Under the pieces are notes generated by a model, which had not been told where the DNA came from, did not search any database, and saw nothing but the letters and a program-made list of their open reading frames with translations. From Nocardioides rubriscoriae (GTDB lineage: Bacteria; Actinomycetota; Actinomycetes; Propionibacteriales; Nocardioidaceae), in assembly GCF_008087085.1 (NCBI RefSeq), contig NZ_VIYJ01000007.1, positions 186,001-250,000 on the forward strand: a stretch of 64,000 nucleotides of DNA, written 5' to 3'. Below are positions 51,822-60,720 of the stretch, in pieces. The first letter of the stretch is position 1. The number at the start of each line of letters is the position of its first letter. Position numbers and translations under genes: made by a program.

Positions 51822-54338
51822 TCAGCCTGTCACATCGTCGGGGGCCGGGGCTGCGGCCGGCGCGGAGGCCGACGGCGAGGCCAGCCGGGAGGCCAGCGGC
51901 CCGGCCACGGCGACGATCGGCTGGCTGCCGGGCACCCCCGAGCCGTCGCGGCGTCCGTCGGCGGCGGGCAGCTCGACCGGGGCCCCGCTGGCGGCGGCGG
52001 CGCGGGCCGGGGCCGTGCCGGCCCAGGCCAGCACGAGGGTGTCCTCGCCCTTGAGGAAGCGGTGGCAGCGCACACCGCCGGTGGCGCGGCCCTTGGCGGG
52101 GTACTCGGAGAACGGCGTCACCTTGACCGCACCCGGCTCGGTGCCGGGCAGGGCCGTCGAGGCGCCGGAGGCCGTGACCACGACCGAGCCGTAGGGCGCG
52201 GCCGGGTCGATCGCACCGAACCAGGCGACCGTCTCGCCGGCACCGAGCTTGATGCCGGCCATGCCGCCCCCGGAGCGGCCCTGCGGGCGCACGAGCGAGG
52301 CGGGGAAGTGCAGGAGCTGGGCTGCGGTGCTGATGAAGCACAGCGACTCCTCCCCGGTGCGCAGCTCGACGGCACCGACCACCTCGTCGCCGTCCTTGAG
52401 GCCGATCACCTCCCAGTCGTCGCGCCCCAGGACCTCGGGGTTGACCCGCTTGACCACGCCGTCGCGCGTGCCGAGCGCGAGACCCGGGCCGTCGGTGCGC
52501 AGGGTGCAGAGCGCCAGCGGGCGCTCGCCTGCTCCCAGCGAGAGCATCTCGCTGAGCGGCAGCCCCCCGGACAGCGTGGGGTCGTTGGCGCTGGGCGGCA
52601 GCGTGGGCAGGTCGAGCACGCCCAGGCGCACCAGCCGCCCGGCCGAGGTGAGCACCCCGACCTCGCCGCGCGCGGTGGTGGCGACGGCCGAGACCACGAC
52701 GTCGTGGTTGGCCCGTCCCTCGCCGGACCCGAGCGGCTCCGCGCTGCTCGTGCGCGCCAGCAGCCCGCTGGACGACATCAGCGCGTAGCACGGGTCGTCG
52801 GGCACCTCCAGGGCGACGGCGCTGGCGGCCACGGGGGTGCCGGCCGACTCGAGCAGGACCGTACGACGGGGGGTGCCGAAGGTCTTGGCGACCTCGGCGA
52901 GCTCGTCGGAGACGACCTTGCGCAGCAGGGCCTCGTCTCCGAGGATCGCGTCGAGCGCCTCGATCTCGGCCAGCAGGGCGGCCTGCTCCTTCTCGAGCTC
53001 GATCCTCGAGAACTTCGTCAGCCGGCGCAGGGCCATGTCGAGGATGTAGTCGGCCTGCAGCTCGGACAGGTCGAAGACGGTCATCAGCCGCTCGCGGGCC
53101 TCGCCGGCGTTGTCGGAGGTCCGGATCAGCTGGATGACCTCGTCGATGTCGAGGATGGCGACGAGCAGGCCCTCCACCAGGTGCAGCCGCGCGGCGGCGC
53201 GAGCCCGCCGGAACGTCGTGCGGCGGCGTACGACGTCGTAGCGGTGGGCCAGGAAGACCTCGAGCAGCTCCTTGAGACCGAGCGTGCGCGGCTGGCCGTC
53301 GACCAGGGCGACGTTGTTGATGCCGAAGGAGTCCTCCATCGGCGTCAACCGGTAGAGCTGCTCGAGCAGGGCCTCGGGCACGAAGCCGTTCTTGACCTCG
53401 ATGACCAGGCGCAGCCCGTGGCTGCGGTCGGTGAGGTCCTTGATGTCGGCGATGCCCTGCAGCTTCTTGCCCTGCACCAGGGTCTTGATGCGCTCGACGA
53501 CCTTCTCGGTGCCGACGGTGTAGGGCAGCTCGGTCACCACGATGCCCTTGCGGCGTCCGATGGTCTCGACCCGGGCGGTGGCGCGCATCCGGAAGGAGCC
53601 GCGGCCGGTCTCGTAGGCGTCACGGATGCCGTCGAGGCCGACGATCTTGCCGCCGGTGGGCAGGTCGGGGCCCGGCACGAACCGCATCAGGTCGTCGAGC
53701 GTGGCCGCCGGGTGCTTGATCAGGTGGCGCAGCGCCTGGACGACCTCGACGAGGTTGTGGGGCGCGCAGTTGGTGGCCATGCCGACCGCGATGCCGGTCG
53801 TGCCGTTGACGACCAGGTTGGGGATGGCCGACGGCAGTACCGAGGGCTCCGTCTCGCGACCGTCGTAGTTGGGCTTGAAGTCGACGGTGTCCTCGTCGAG
53901 GTCGGCCGTCATCGCCACCGCCGGGGGCGCCATCCGGCACTCGGTGTAGCGCATGGCCGCGGGCGGGTCGTCGGGCGAGCCGAAGTTGCCGTGGCCGTCG
54001 ACCAGCGTCAGCCGCATCGACCAGTCCTGGGCGGTGCGCACCAGCGCGTCGTAGATCGCGCCGTCGCCGTGGGGGTGCAGGCGGCCCATGACCTCGCCGA
54101 CGACGCGGGCGCTCTTGACGTGGCCGCGGTCGGGGCGCAGGCCCATCTCGTTCATCGTGTAGAGGATCCGGCGCTGCACCGGCTTGAGGCCGTCGCGGGC
54201 GTCGGGCAGGGCGCGGGAGTAGATGACGGAGTAGGCGTACTCGAGGAACGAGTTGCGCATCTCCTCGCCGACGTCGATGTCGAGGATGTGCTCCTCGAAG
54301 TCGTCGGGAACGTCGTTCGTCGTGGTGCGCCTTGCCAT
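51822..54338 (-). CDS. parC: DNA topoisomerase IV subunit A
   Basis: The 838-residue type IIA A subunit has the catalytic Tyr131 in A-A-M-R-Y-T-E-C-R, the [12 protein letters not shown] segment (residues 88-99; a Gly where quinolone-sensitive enzymes often have Ser) and the C-terminal beta-pinwheel with [10 protein letters not shown] GyrA box is not evident, which agrees with ParC. It cleaves and rejoins DNA together with ParE. ATG 54338 lies six bases after GACAAT; an upstream in-frame ATG at 54419 falls inside a palindrome and is unlikely. Confidence 0.94.
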   Translation of the reverse strand: MARRTTTNDVPDDFEEHILDIDVGEEMRNSFLEYAYSVIYSRALPDARDGLKPVQRRILYTMNEMGLRPDRGHVKSARVVGEVMGRLHPHGDGAIYDALVRTAQDWSMRLTLVDGHGNFGSPDDPPAAMRYTECRMAPPAVAMTADLDEDTVDFKPNYDGRETEPSVLPSAIPNLVVNGTTGIAVGMATNCAPHNLVEVVQALRHLIKHPAATLDDLMRFVPGPDLPTGGKIVGLDGIRDAYETGRGSFRMRATARVETIGRRKGIVVTELPYTVGTEKVVERIKTLVQGKKLQGIADIKDLTDRSHGLRLVIEVKNGFVPEALLEQLYRLTPMEDSFGINNVALVDGQPRTLGLKELLEVFLAHRYDVVRRRTTFRRARAAARLHLVEGLLVAILDIDEVIQLIRTSDNAGEARERLMTVFDLSELQADYILDMALRRLTKFSRIELEKEQAALLAEIEALDAILGDEALLRKVVSDELAEVAKTFGTPRRTVLLESAGTPVAASAVALEVPDDPCYALMSSSGLLARTSSAEPLGSGEGRANHDVVVSAVATTARGEVGVLTSAGRLVRLGVLDLPTLPPSANDPTLSGGLPLSEMLSLGAGERPLALCTLRTDGPGLALGTRDGVVKRVNPEVLGRDDWEVIGLKDGDEVVGAVELRTGEESLCFISTAAQLLHFPASLVRPQGRSGGGMAGIKLGAGETVAWFGAIDPAAPYGSVVVTASGASTALPGTEPGAVKVTPFSEYPAKGRATGGVRCHRFLKGEDTLVLAWAGTAPARAAAASGAPVELPAADGRRDGSGVPGSQPIVAVAGPLASRLASPSASAPAAAPAPDDVTG
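51824..51829 (-). promoter_or_regulatory. Leaderless -10 (CAGGCT) for the lipoprotein/transporter pair
   Basis: CAGGCT on the minus strand lies across the parC 3' end and ends six bases before ATG 51817. Confidence 0.5.
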
Positions 54339-54344
54339 GCGGTC

Positions 54345-54350
54345 ATTGTC
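54345..54350 (-). promoter_or_regulatory. Leaderless -10 (GACAAT) for parC
   Basis: GACAAT on the minus strand ends six bases before ATG 54338. Confidence 0.5.
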
Positions 54351-54399
54351 CCTGAGGCGGTCCGGTGCGCCGTCGGGGGCGCGCCGGGTTTGCCGGTGC

Positions 54400-54425
54400 T
54401 GCTCCGTGGGGATCCCCACGGAGCA
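54400..54425. promoter_or_regulatory. 26-bp perfect palindrome between divergent genes
   Basis: Both halves (TGCTCCGTGGGGA and its complement) meet without a spacer at 54412/54413. It lies 62 bp upstream of parC and 48 bp upstream of the 54473 gene. It could be an operator or a cruciform; with no spacer, an RNA hairpin would need to open at least two central pairs. Confidence 0.6.
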
Positions 54426-54472
54426 GGTCGCTCCCGGGAGGTGGGGGCGGCCACCACGACCGGGAGACCACC

Positions 54473-56035
54473 ATGACCGACGAAGTCGTCACTCCGCACG
54501 ACGTCCTCGCCGACGGGATCGGCGACACGCTCGTCGAGGCGATGATCGAGGCCTGGATGCGCAAGGGCGCGATCGAGTCCGGTGCGTGCAACCTCACCTG
54601 GGACGGCAAGGACGGCGACGACTGGGTCTACCGGCTGCCCCTGAGCGGGACCGGTGACCCCGAGATCGTCTGCGACTCCGGGGGCAGCTGGCGCCAGCGC
54701 AAGCGCTTCTACTTCGACAAGGACCTCGGCCCCGGCGAGGGCCTGGTCGACTCCGGTGAGAACTCCTACGCCGTCAGGCTCTTCGACGCCCCGGCCACGT
54801 GGGCCGAGATCCGGGCCGAGGCCGAGTCGTGGGTCTACCCCTGGGTCCACGACAGCCCCGACCCCCACGACTTCACCGACCAGATCAACAGCGTCGCTAC
54901 CGTCGCGCGACAGCTCTACGCCGGCAGCTCCCCGACCGGTGGGGGCGTCGGCGCCCCGCCGACCTCGGCCGACCCCGACCTGTGGGACGCGCTGACCGAG
55001 GTCGCCATCAGCGCGGACAGCACCTCGCTCGCGGTCGACGCGTTCCAGCGCACCTACGCCACCGACATCGGCAAGACCATCGGCGGCCAGTACGCGATGG
55101 TCTACTCCGCGGGTCTCGCGCTGACCGCGGAAGCGGCGGCGTGGAGCGCCTCGTACAAGAGCCTGCGCGAGTTCCTCAAGGTCGCTGCCGCCGACTTCAA
55201 CGCCTTCGCGGGCAGCGGCAAGGGCAGCGGTGAAGACGCGGCGGCGGTCCTCGGAGCCACCTCCGCGGTCGCCGGTCTGCTGGGTGCCACCGCCGGGGTC
55301 GCCTTCCCGCCGTTCGGGCTGGCGATGGGGCTGCTGTCGAGCAGCATCGGCGTCTACACGGTGGTCAATCCCGCCTCGCCCGCGGTCGCCGACACCTCGC
55401 TGCTGCTCGAGGGCGACACCTACGAGGCCAAGTGGGAGTCGTTCCGCAGCAGGATCCGCGACATCTCCGCCGACCTCAGGACGGCCGAGGAGGCGGTGGC
55501 CGACGCCTGCCGGGCGATGGTCGTCGACGTCAACGGCTTCCCCGACAACTACTCGCTGACCCGCGGCGGCACGCAGCAGGGCGCCGGCGACGACTTCGAG
55601 GGCATGCTCGGCACCACCATCGACATCCAGCCGGCCAAGCTGCGCATGGTGGCCGGCGCGTGCGAGGCGATCGGCAACCACCAGATCGGCCTGGCCGGCA
55701 TCCTCGGCGGCAGCGACGCCGCCGGCGCACCCTCGTCCGACGCCTACGGCGAGTGGCTGCGCGGCTCCCTGCCGGTCGGGGGCACCATCGGCTACCCGTT
55801 CGCCGGGGGCTACTGGTCCTACCGCGCCCTGGTCGACGCCATCGTCGACCTGCTGGTCGAGGAGGGCAAGAACTCCCGGCGCGTCGCCGACTGGGTGATC
55901 GAGATGGTCCTCGGGATGGAGTCGACCGACGCGGAGCGCGAGGCCGCGCTGCTCCGGCTGGGTCAGCAGTTCGACCGCCACGACCTCGCGCTGGGCAACG
56001 ACCCGACCAACCCCACCAGCATCAGCTCGACGTGA
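54473..56035 (+). CDS. Helical protein of unknown function with central hydrophobic hairpin
   Basis: The 520-residue protein has no signal peptide. Residues 1-150 form an acidic, Trp-rich globular region; residues 150-470 are predicted mostly helical, with a hydrophobic Gly/Ala/Leu stretch at about 257-298 ([13 protein letters not shown], then [11 protein letters not shown]) resembling the membrane-inserting hairpin of helical pore-formers such as the ClyA/HBL group. Q-P-A-K-L-R near 383 resembles openings of type VII-secretion-related helices. Function is unknown; both comparisons are inference. GGGAG lies before ATG 54473. It is coupled to a lipoprotein by GTGA. Confidence 0.7.
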   Translation: MTDEVVTPHDVLADGIGDTLVEAMIEAWMRKGAIESGACNLTWDGKDGDDWVYRLPLSGTGDPEIVCDSGGSWRQRKRFYFDKDLGPGEGLVDSGENSYAVRLFDAPATWAEIRAEAESWVYPWVHDSPDPHDFTDQINSVATVARQLYAGSSPTGGGVGAPPTSADPDLWDALTEVAISADSTSLAVDAFQRTYATDIGKTIGGQYAMVYSAGLALTAEAAAWSASYKSLREFLKVAAADFNAFAGSGKGSGEDAAAVLGATSAVAGLLGATAGVAFPPFGLAMGLLSSSIGVYTVVNPASPAVADTSLLLEGDTYEAKWESFRSRIRDISADLRTAEEAVADACRAMVVDVNGFPDNYSLTRGGTQQGAGDDFEGMLGTTIDIQPAKLRMVAGACEAIGNHQIGLAGILGGSDAAGAPSSDAYGEWLRGSLPVGGTIGYPFAGGYWSYRALVDAIVDLLVEEGKNSRRVADWVIEMVLGMESTDAEREAALLRLGQQFDRHDLALGNDPTNPTSISST

Positions 56036-56655
56036 CCGGCACGATGGTCGGCATGTCCTCGCGAGCGTCCCTGGCACGGCGTACGGCGGTGGCCCTGCTC
56101 GCCGTCGTAGCCCTGGCGGGCTGCCAGGACGACGACGGGCCCGCTGGCCCCGACGGCCCCGATGCGACGCCGTCGCAGCGGGCCGACGGCTCCACCGCGC
56201 CCGGCACGGTGCTGGCCGCGGGCGAGACTGCCACCGTGACCAGGACGGCCGGCGCCGGGACGATCGAGGTCACCGTGCTCGGCATCGAGCAGGGTGACCC
56301 AGCCGACCTGCGGGCGATCGGCTACGAGCGGGCCGACGAGGTCACCCCCTACTACCTGCGGGTCGCGGTCACGCCCGTCTCCGGGTCGTCCCCGTTCCAG
56401 CTCGACGACTACCTGCGGGTCTGGGGCGGGGGTCGGCCGCTGGACCACCTGACGATCACCCGCCCGTTCGCCCCCTGCCAGGAGACGGCGGTCGGCGACG
56501 GGGTCCTGGGGGAGCGTCGCGAGCACTGCCTCACCTACGTGCGCACCAGCGGCGAGGACGATCCCGACGCCGCCTACTTCGACAACGACGACACCTACGA
56601 CCCGGTCGACGGCACCGGGATCGAGTGGACGCTCCCGGCGCCGGGACGGGCCTGA
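56032..56655 (+). CDS. Lipoprotein with beta-rich domain, partner of the 54473 gene
   Basis: The 207-residue protein has a lipobox V-A-L-A-G-C and a following Asp/Gly/Pro linker. The rest looks like a beta-sandwich domain with P-Y-Y-L-R-V-A-V near residue 105 and two cysteines (C-Q-E and H-C-L-T) that may be disulfide-bonded. Such extracytoplasmic domains resemble DUF4352-like folds in pattern only. GTG 56032 overlaps the upstream stop and implies coupling; ATG 56053 would give a shorter, more typical signal peptide. The function may be surface anchoring or protection linked to the 54473 product (inference). Confidence 0.65.
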   Translation: MTGTMVGMSSRASLARRTAVALLAVVALAGCQDDDGPAGPDGPDATPSQRADGSTAPGTVLAAGETATVTRTAGAGTIEVTVLGIEQGDPADLRAIGYERADEVTPYYLRVAVTPVSGSSPFQLDDYLRVWGGGRPLDHLTITRPFAPCQETAVGDGVLGERREHCLTYVRTSGEDDPDAAYFDNDDTYDPVDGTGIEWTLPAPGRA

Positions 56656-56692
56656 GGACGCGCGCGCGGCGCGTGGGCTGCGCCAGCACCCC

Positions 56693-56698
56693 TATCCT
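56693..56698 (+). promoter_or_regulatory. Leaderless -10 (TATCCT) for the Pat-like gene
   Basis: TATCCT ends six bases before GTG 56705. Confidence 0.65.
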
Positions 56699-56704
56699 GA
56701 CCCT

Positions 56705-59413
56705 GTGACCGTCGACCCCGACTCGCCCGCGGCCGCGCCGCCGCGTCACTGGGAGGCCGACGTCCTGCTGCGCGACGGTCGGACCGCCCACATCCGGCCG
56801 ATCCGCCCCGACGACGCCGACCTGCTCGTCACCTTCTACTCCCGGGTCAGCGACCGGTCGAAGTACTACCGCTTCTTCTCGCCGATGCCGACGCTGTCGC
56901 AGCGCGACGTCGCCCGGTTCACGCGCGTCGACCACGACCAGCGCGTCGCGCTGGTGCTGATCCTGCAGGGCCAGATGATCGCGGTCGGTCGCTACGACGT
57001 GGTCGGCGACGCCGAGGCCGAGGTCGCCTTCCTGGTCGAGGACCAGCACCACGGCCGTGGCATCGCCCAGCTGCTGCTCGAGCACCTCGCCCAGGCCGCG
57101 CGCGAGCGGGGCATCGAGCGGTTCGTCGCCGAGGTGCTGCCCGACAACAGCCGGATGATCCACACCTTCCGCGACGCCGGCTACCGGGTGGTCAGCGGCT
57201 ACGAGGACGGCGTGCTGACGCTGGAGTTCCCGATCGAGGCGACCGACACCTCCATCGGGGTCATGCGGGGCCGCGAGCACCGCGCCGAGGCCGCGTCGAT
57301 CGAGCGGTTCTTCAACCCGCGCTCGATCGCGATCATCGGTGCGTCGCGCCGCCAGGACACCATCGGCCAGGCGCTCGTGCGCAACCTCGTGACCGGCGAC
57401 TTCACCGGCCGGGTCTACGCCGTCAACCCGAGCGCTGCGGCGGTCTCGGGGCTGCCGGCGTTCAAGACGGTCGGCGACATCCCCGACGAGGTCGACGTGG
57501 CGATCGTCGCCGTGCCCGCCGACTCGGTCACCGACGTCGTCCTCGACTGCGCCGCCAAGGGCGTGCACGGGATGATCGTGATCTCCAGCGGGTTCGCCGA
57601 GACCGGCGACGAGGGCCGTCAGCGCCAGCGGCACCTGGTCGGCCTGTCGCGCTCCTACGGGCTGCGCCTGATCGGGCCCAACTGCCTCGGCGTCATCAAC
57701 ACCGACCCGGCGATCTCGGTCAACGCGAGCCTGTCGCCGGTGATGCCGCCGCGCGGGCGTGCGGCGTTCTTCTGCCAGTCCGGTGCCCTGGGCTCCGCGA
57801 TCCTCGAGAAGGTCCGCAACCGGGGCCTGGGGCTGACGACGTTCGTGTCGGCCGGCAACCGCGCCGACGTCTCGGGCAACGACCTCCTGCAGTACTGGGA
57901 GGAGGACGACGCCACCGAGGTCGTGCTGCTCTACCTCGAGTCGATCGGTAACCCTCGCAAGTTCTCCCGCATCGCGCGCCGGGTCTCGCTGCGCAAGCCG
58001 ATCATCGCCGTACGCTCCGGGCGCACCACGCAGGGCGTGCCGATGGGCCACGCCGTACGCCGCATCGTGGCGCCGCCCGAGGCCCTCGACGCGATGTTCA
58101 AGCAGGCCGGGATCATCCAGGTCGACACGCTGGAGGAGATGTTCGACGTCGCCCAGCTGCTCGCCCACCAACCGCTGCCGCGCGGACGCCGGGTCGCGGT
58201 GGTCGGCAACTCCGACGCCCTGGGCCTGCTCGCGGCCGACGCCGCGGCGGCGGTCGGGCTGACGGTGACCCGGTCGGTGACGCTGAGCGCCGAGCCCTCG
58301 GCCGAGGACTTCGAGGACGCCCTCGACGACGTCATCGACGACCCCGAGGTCGACTCGGTGATCGCGGTCTACATCCCGCCGCTCAACGTGTCCGGCGAGG
58401 ACGTCGCCAACGTGCTGGCCGCGGTGGGGGAGCAGTCCGACAAGCCGCTGGTCTCCTCGTTCCTCGGCGCCGAGGGCGTGCCCGAGCTGCTGCGTGTGCC
58501 CGACGTCGCCGGTGCCTCGGCCGGTCGTGGCTCGGTGCCGTCGTACCCCGCGGTCGAGGCGGCGGTGCGGGCCCTGGCCAGCGTCGTCGACTACGCCGTG
58601 TGGCTGCGTACCCCCGACGGCGCACCGCCCGACCCGGCCGACGTCGACACCGTCGCGGCGCAGCGCGTCGTCAACGAGGTGCTGTCGGCCCACCCCGAGG
58701 GCGCCGAGCTCGACCGCGTCCAGGTCACCGCCCTGCTCGCGGCCTACGACATCACCTTGTGGGAGTCCATCCCGGTCGCCACCCTGCGCGAGGCCCAGTC
58801 GGCCGGGCGCCGGCTCGGGTGGGACGTCGTCCTCAAGGCGACCGCCGAGGGCCTGCGCGAGCGTCCCGACCTGGCCCACGTGTGGCGCAACATCGACAGC
58901 ACCGCCGAGATGCGCAACGCCTGGGAGTCGCTGACCACGCTGGTGCGCGACCCTGCCGGGGCCGACTTCGTGGTGCAGAAGAACTCCGCGCCCGGCGTCC
59001 CGGTCGCGATCCGCAGCATCGAGGACCCGCTGTTCGGCCCGGTCGTCTCGTTCGGCATCTCGGGCCCGATCATCGACCTGCTGTCCGACCGGTCCTACCG
59101 GATCCCGCCCCTGGGGGCGCGCGACGTGGCGACCATGGTGCGCGAGGTCAAGAGCTCCCCGATCCTCTTCGGCTACCGCGGCGCCGAGCCCGTCGACGTC
59201 GAGGCCATCGAACGGCTGATCAGCCGGGTCGCGCAGATGCAGAACGACCTGCCCCAGCTGAGCTCTCTCGAGCTGTCGCTGGTGCTCGCCGGCGCCCAGG
59301 GCGCCACGGTGCTCACGGCCTCGGGCCGGGTGGCGCCGGTCGCCGAGCCGCGCTCCGACCTGTTCGTGCGCCGGATGACCGACCACCCGATGGGCGACAC
59401 CATCCCGGAGTAG
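56705..59413 (+). CDS. Pat-like protein acetyltransferase: N-terminal GNAT fused to NDP-forming acyl-CoA synthetase-like domains
   Basis: The 902-residue protein has a GNAT domain (about 20-175; V-E-D-Q-H-H-G-R-G-I-A-Q-L-L acetyl-CoA loop) followed by CoA-binding and ligase-like domains (about 200-480; P-N-C-L-G-V-I-N) and a C-terminal ATP-grasp-like domain (about 660-890). This layout matches actinobacterial lysine acetyltransferases such as Streptomyces Pat, which silence AMP-forming acyl-CoA synthetases. The S-H-T-G active-site block of true NDP-forming ligases is not seen; G-H-A-V near residue 450 takes its place, so the ligase part may be non-catalytic and sensory. Confidence 0.85.
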   Translation: MTVDPDSPAAAPPRHWEADVLLRDGRTAHIRPIRPDDADLLVTFYSRVSDRSKYYRFFSPMPTLSQRDVARFTRVDHDQRVALVLILQGQMIAVGRYDVVGDAEAEVAFLVEDQHHGRGIAQLLLEHLAQAARERGIERFVAEVLPDNSRMIHTFRDAGYRVVSGYEDGVLTLEFPIEATDTSIGVMRGREHRAEAASIERFFNPRSIAIIGASRRQDTIGQALVRNLVTGDFTGRVYAVNPSAAAVSGLPAFKTVGDIPDEVDVAIVAVPADSVTDVVLDCAAKGVHGMIVISSGFAETGDEGRQRQRHLVGLSRSYGLRLIGPNCLGVINTDPAISVNASLSPVMPPRGRAAFFCQSGALGSAILEKVRNRGLGLTTFVSAGNRADVSGNDLLQYWEEDDATEVVLLYLESIGNPRKFSRIARRVSLRKPIIAVRSGRTTQGVPMGHAVRRIVAPPEALDAMFKQAGIIQVDTLEEMFDVAQLLAHQPLPRGRRVAVVGNSDALGLLAADAAAAVGLTVTRSVTLSAEPSAEDFEDALDDVIDDPEVDSVIAVYIPPLNVSGEDVANVLAAVGEQSDKPLVSSFLGAEGVPELLRVPDVAGASAGRGSVPSYPAVEAAVRALASVVDYAVWLRTPDGAPPDPADVDTVAAQRVVNEVLSAHPEGAELDRVQVTALLAAYDITLWESIPVATLREAQSAGRRLGWDVVLKATAEGLRERPDLAHVWRNIDSTAEMRNAWESLTTLVRDPAGADFVVQKNSAPGVPVAIRSIEDPLFGPVVSFGISGPIIDLLSDRSYRIPPLGARDVATMVREVKSSPILFGYRGAEPVDVEAIERLISRVAQMQNDLPQLSSLELSLVLAGAQGATVLTASGRVAPVAEPRSDLFVRRMTDHPMGDTIPE

Positions 59414-59443
59414 AAGTCGCAGGCGCTGCACCGGACCGGCTGC

Positions 59444-59449
59444 CACACT
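59444..59449 (+). promoter_or_regulatory. Leaderless -10 (CACACT) for the LysE gene
   Basis: CACACT ends six bases before ATG 59456. Confidence 0.45.
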
Positions 59450-59455
59450 CGGAGC

Positions 59456-60094
59456 ATGCCGAGCGCCAGCCAGTGGGTGACGTTCCTGGTCGCCTCGATC
59501 CTCTTCATCCAGGTCCCCGGCCCGAGCCTGCTCTTCACGCTGGGCCGGGCGCTGACCGTGAGCCTGCGGGCCGCGCTGACCTCGGTCCTGGGCAACGCCC
59601 TGGGGCTGCTCGCCCAGGTGGTGGCCGTCGCGGTCGGCGTCGGCGCCGTCGTCGCCGCCAGCAGCACCGCCTACACGGCCGTCAAGCTGGTCGGCGCGGC
59701 GTACGTCGTGTGGCTGGGGCTGCAGGCCGTGCGGCACCGCAGCGACGCCCGTGAGGCCCTCGCGGCGGGGCTGGCCCGCCCGGAGCGCGAGCGGCCCGGC
59801 CGCGCGCTCGCGACGGGCTTCGTGGTCGGCCTGACCAACCCCAAGACGATCGTGTTCTTCCTGGCGTTCCTGCCGCAGTTCATCGACCCGGGCCACGCCG
59901 CCGGGCCGCAGCTGGTGGTCCTGGGCCTGGCGTTCGCGGCCATGGCCGTCGCCTCCGACAGCCTGTGGGCGACCGCGGCCGGCCGGGCCCGTGCGTGGTT
60001 CGCGCGCAAGCCGCAGCGGCTCGACGCGATGGGGGCCACGGGCGGCGTGATGATGATCGGCCTCGGCGCCGGGATGGTGCTCGCCGACCGGTGA
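59456..60094 (+). CDS. LysE/RhtB-family amino-acid exporter
   Basis: The 212-residue protein has six hydrophobic helices and the family opening V-P-G-P-S-L-L-F-T-L-G-R near residues 20-31, plus G-L-T-N-P-K-T-I-V-F-F near 126-136, which are RhtB/LysE signatures. It would export an amino acid such as homoserine, threonine or lysine; the substrate cannot be decided. Confidence 0.9.
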   Translation: MPSASQWVTFLVASILFIQVPGPSLLFTLGRALTVSLRAALTSVLGNALGLLAQVVAVAVGVGAVVAASSTAYTAVKLVGAAYVVWLGLQAVRHRSDAREALAAGLARPERERPGRALATGFVVGLTNPKTIVFFLAFLPQFIDPGHAAGPQLVVLGLAFAAMAVASDSLWATAAGRARAWFARKPQRLDAMGATGGVMMIGLGAGMVLADR

Positions 60095-60109
60095 GCAGCC
60101 GCCCCGTGA

Positions 60110-60115
60110 CACACT
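60110..60115 (+). promoter_or_regulatory. Possible leaderless -10 (CACACT) for the DUF5998 gene
   Basis: CACACT ends seven bases before GTG 60123. Confidence 0.4.
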
Positions 60116-60122
60116 GACGGGC

Positions 60123-60713
60123 GTGCCACGCATGCCCCGACCGCTCGACGACCTCGACCACTCGCGCGACCTCCGCAAGGCGATCGACCGCACCGGCTAC
60201 TACCCCGAGGTCGTCGCCGACGCCGTCGACGGTGCCGTGGCCGGCGAGCAGGTGGTCTCGTTCTACGTGCACCACGAGCCGACGTTCGAGAACGACGAGG
60301 TGCGTCGTCACCAGAGCGTCGTCGTGCTCACCCCCTCGCGGCTGATCCTGGCCCACACCGACGAGCACGCCGGTGACGACCTGCTGCCCGAGCCCTACAC
60401 CTCGACCTCGACCGAGGCGATCAGCCTCACGTCGGTCAAGTCCGTCGTCGTGACCCGGATGACCGCCAACCCGACCAGGGGCCCGCAGCCGCCGGCCGAG
60501 GCCGTGATGACGATCGGGTGGGGCGGCGTCTCGCGCCTCGACCTCGAGCCGGCCGGCTGCAGCGACCCCGAGTGCGATGCCGACCACGGCTACACCGGGG
60601 TGCTCGCCTCCGACGACTTCTCGCTGCGGGTCTCGACCGCCGCCGACGGCGGTGACGCCGTGGCGGGGCTGCTGTCCTTCGCGGCTTCGCTGTCGGCTCG
60701 CACCCAGCACTGA
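60123..60713 (+). CDS. DUF5998 family protein
   Basis: The 196-residue soluble protein has the family features R-K-A-I-D-R-T-G-Y-Y-P near residue 18 and C-S-D-P-E-C-D-A-D-H-G-Y-T-G near 147, the latter a possible metal site. DUF5998 proteins, as I recall, adjoin the nucleotide-pyrophosphatase-like gene in actinobacteria, as here (8-bp spacing). No function is established. Confidence 0.8.
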   Translation: MPRMPRPLDDLDHSRDLRKAIDRTGYYPEVVADAVDGAVAGEQVVSFYVHHEPTFENDEVRRHQSVVVLTPSRLILAHTDEHAGDDLLPEPYTSTSTEAISLTSVKSVVVTRMTANPTRGPQPPAEAVMTIGWGGVSRLDLEPAGCSDPECDADHGYTGVLASDDFSLRVSTAADGGDAVAGLLSFAASLSARTQH

Positions 60714-60720
60714 CGCCCTC

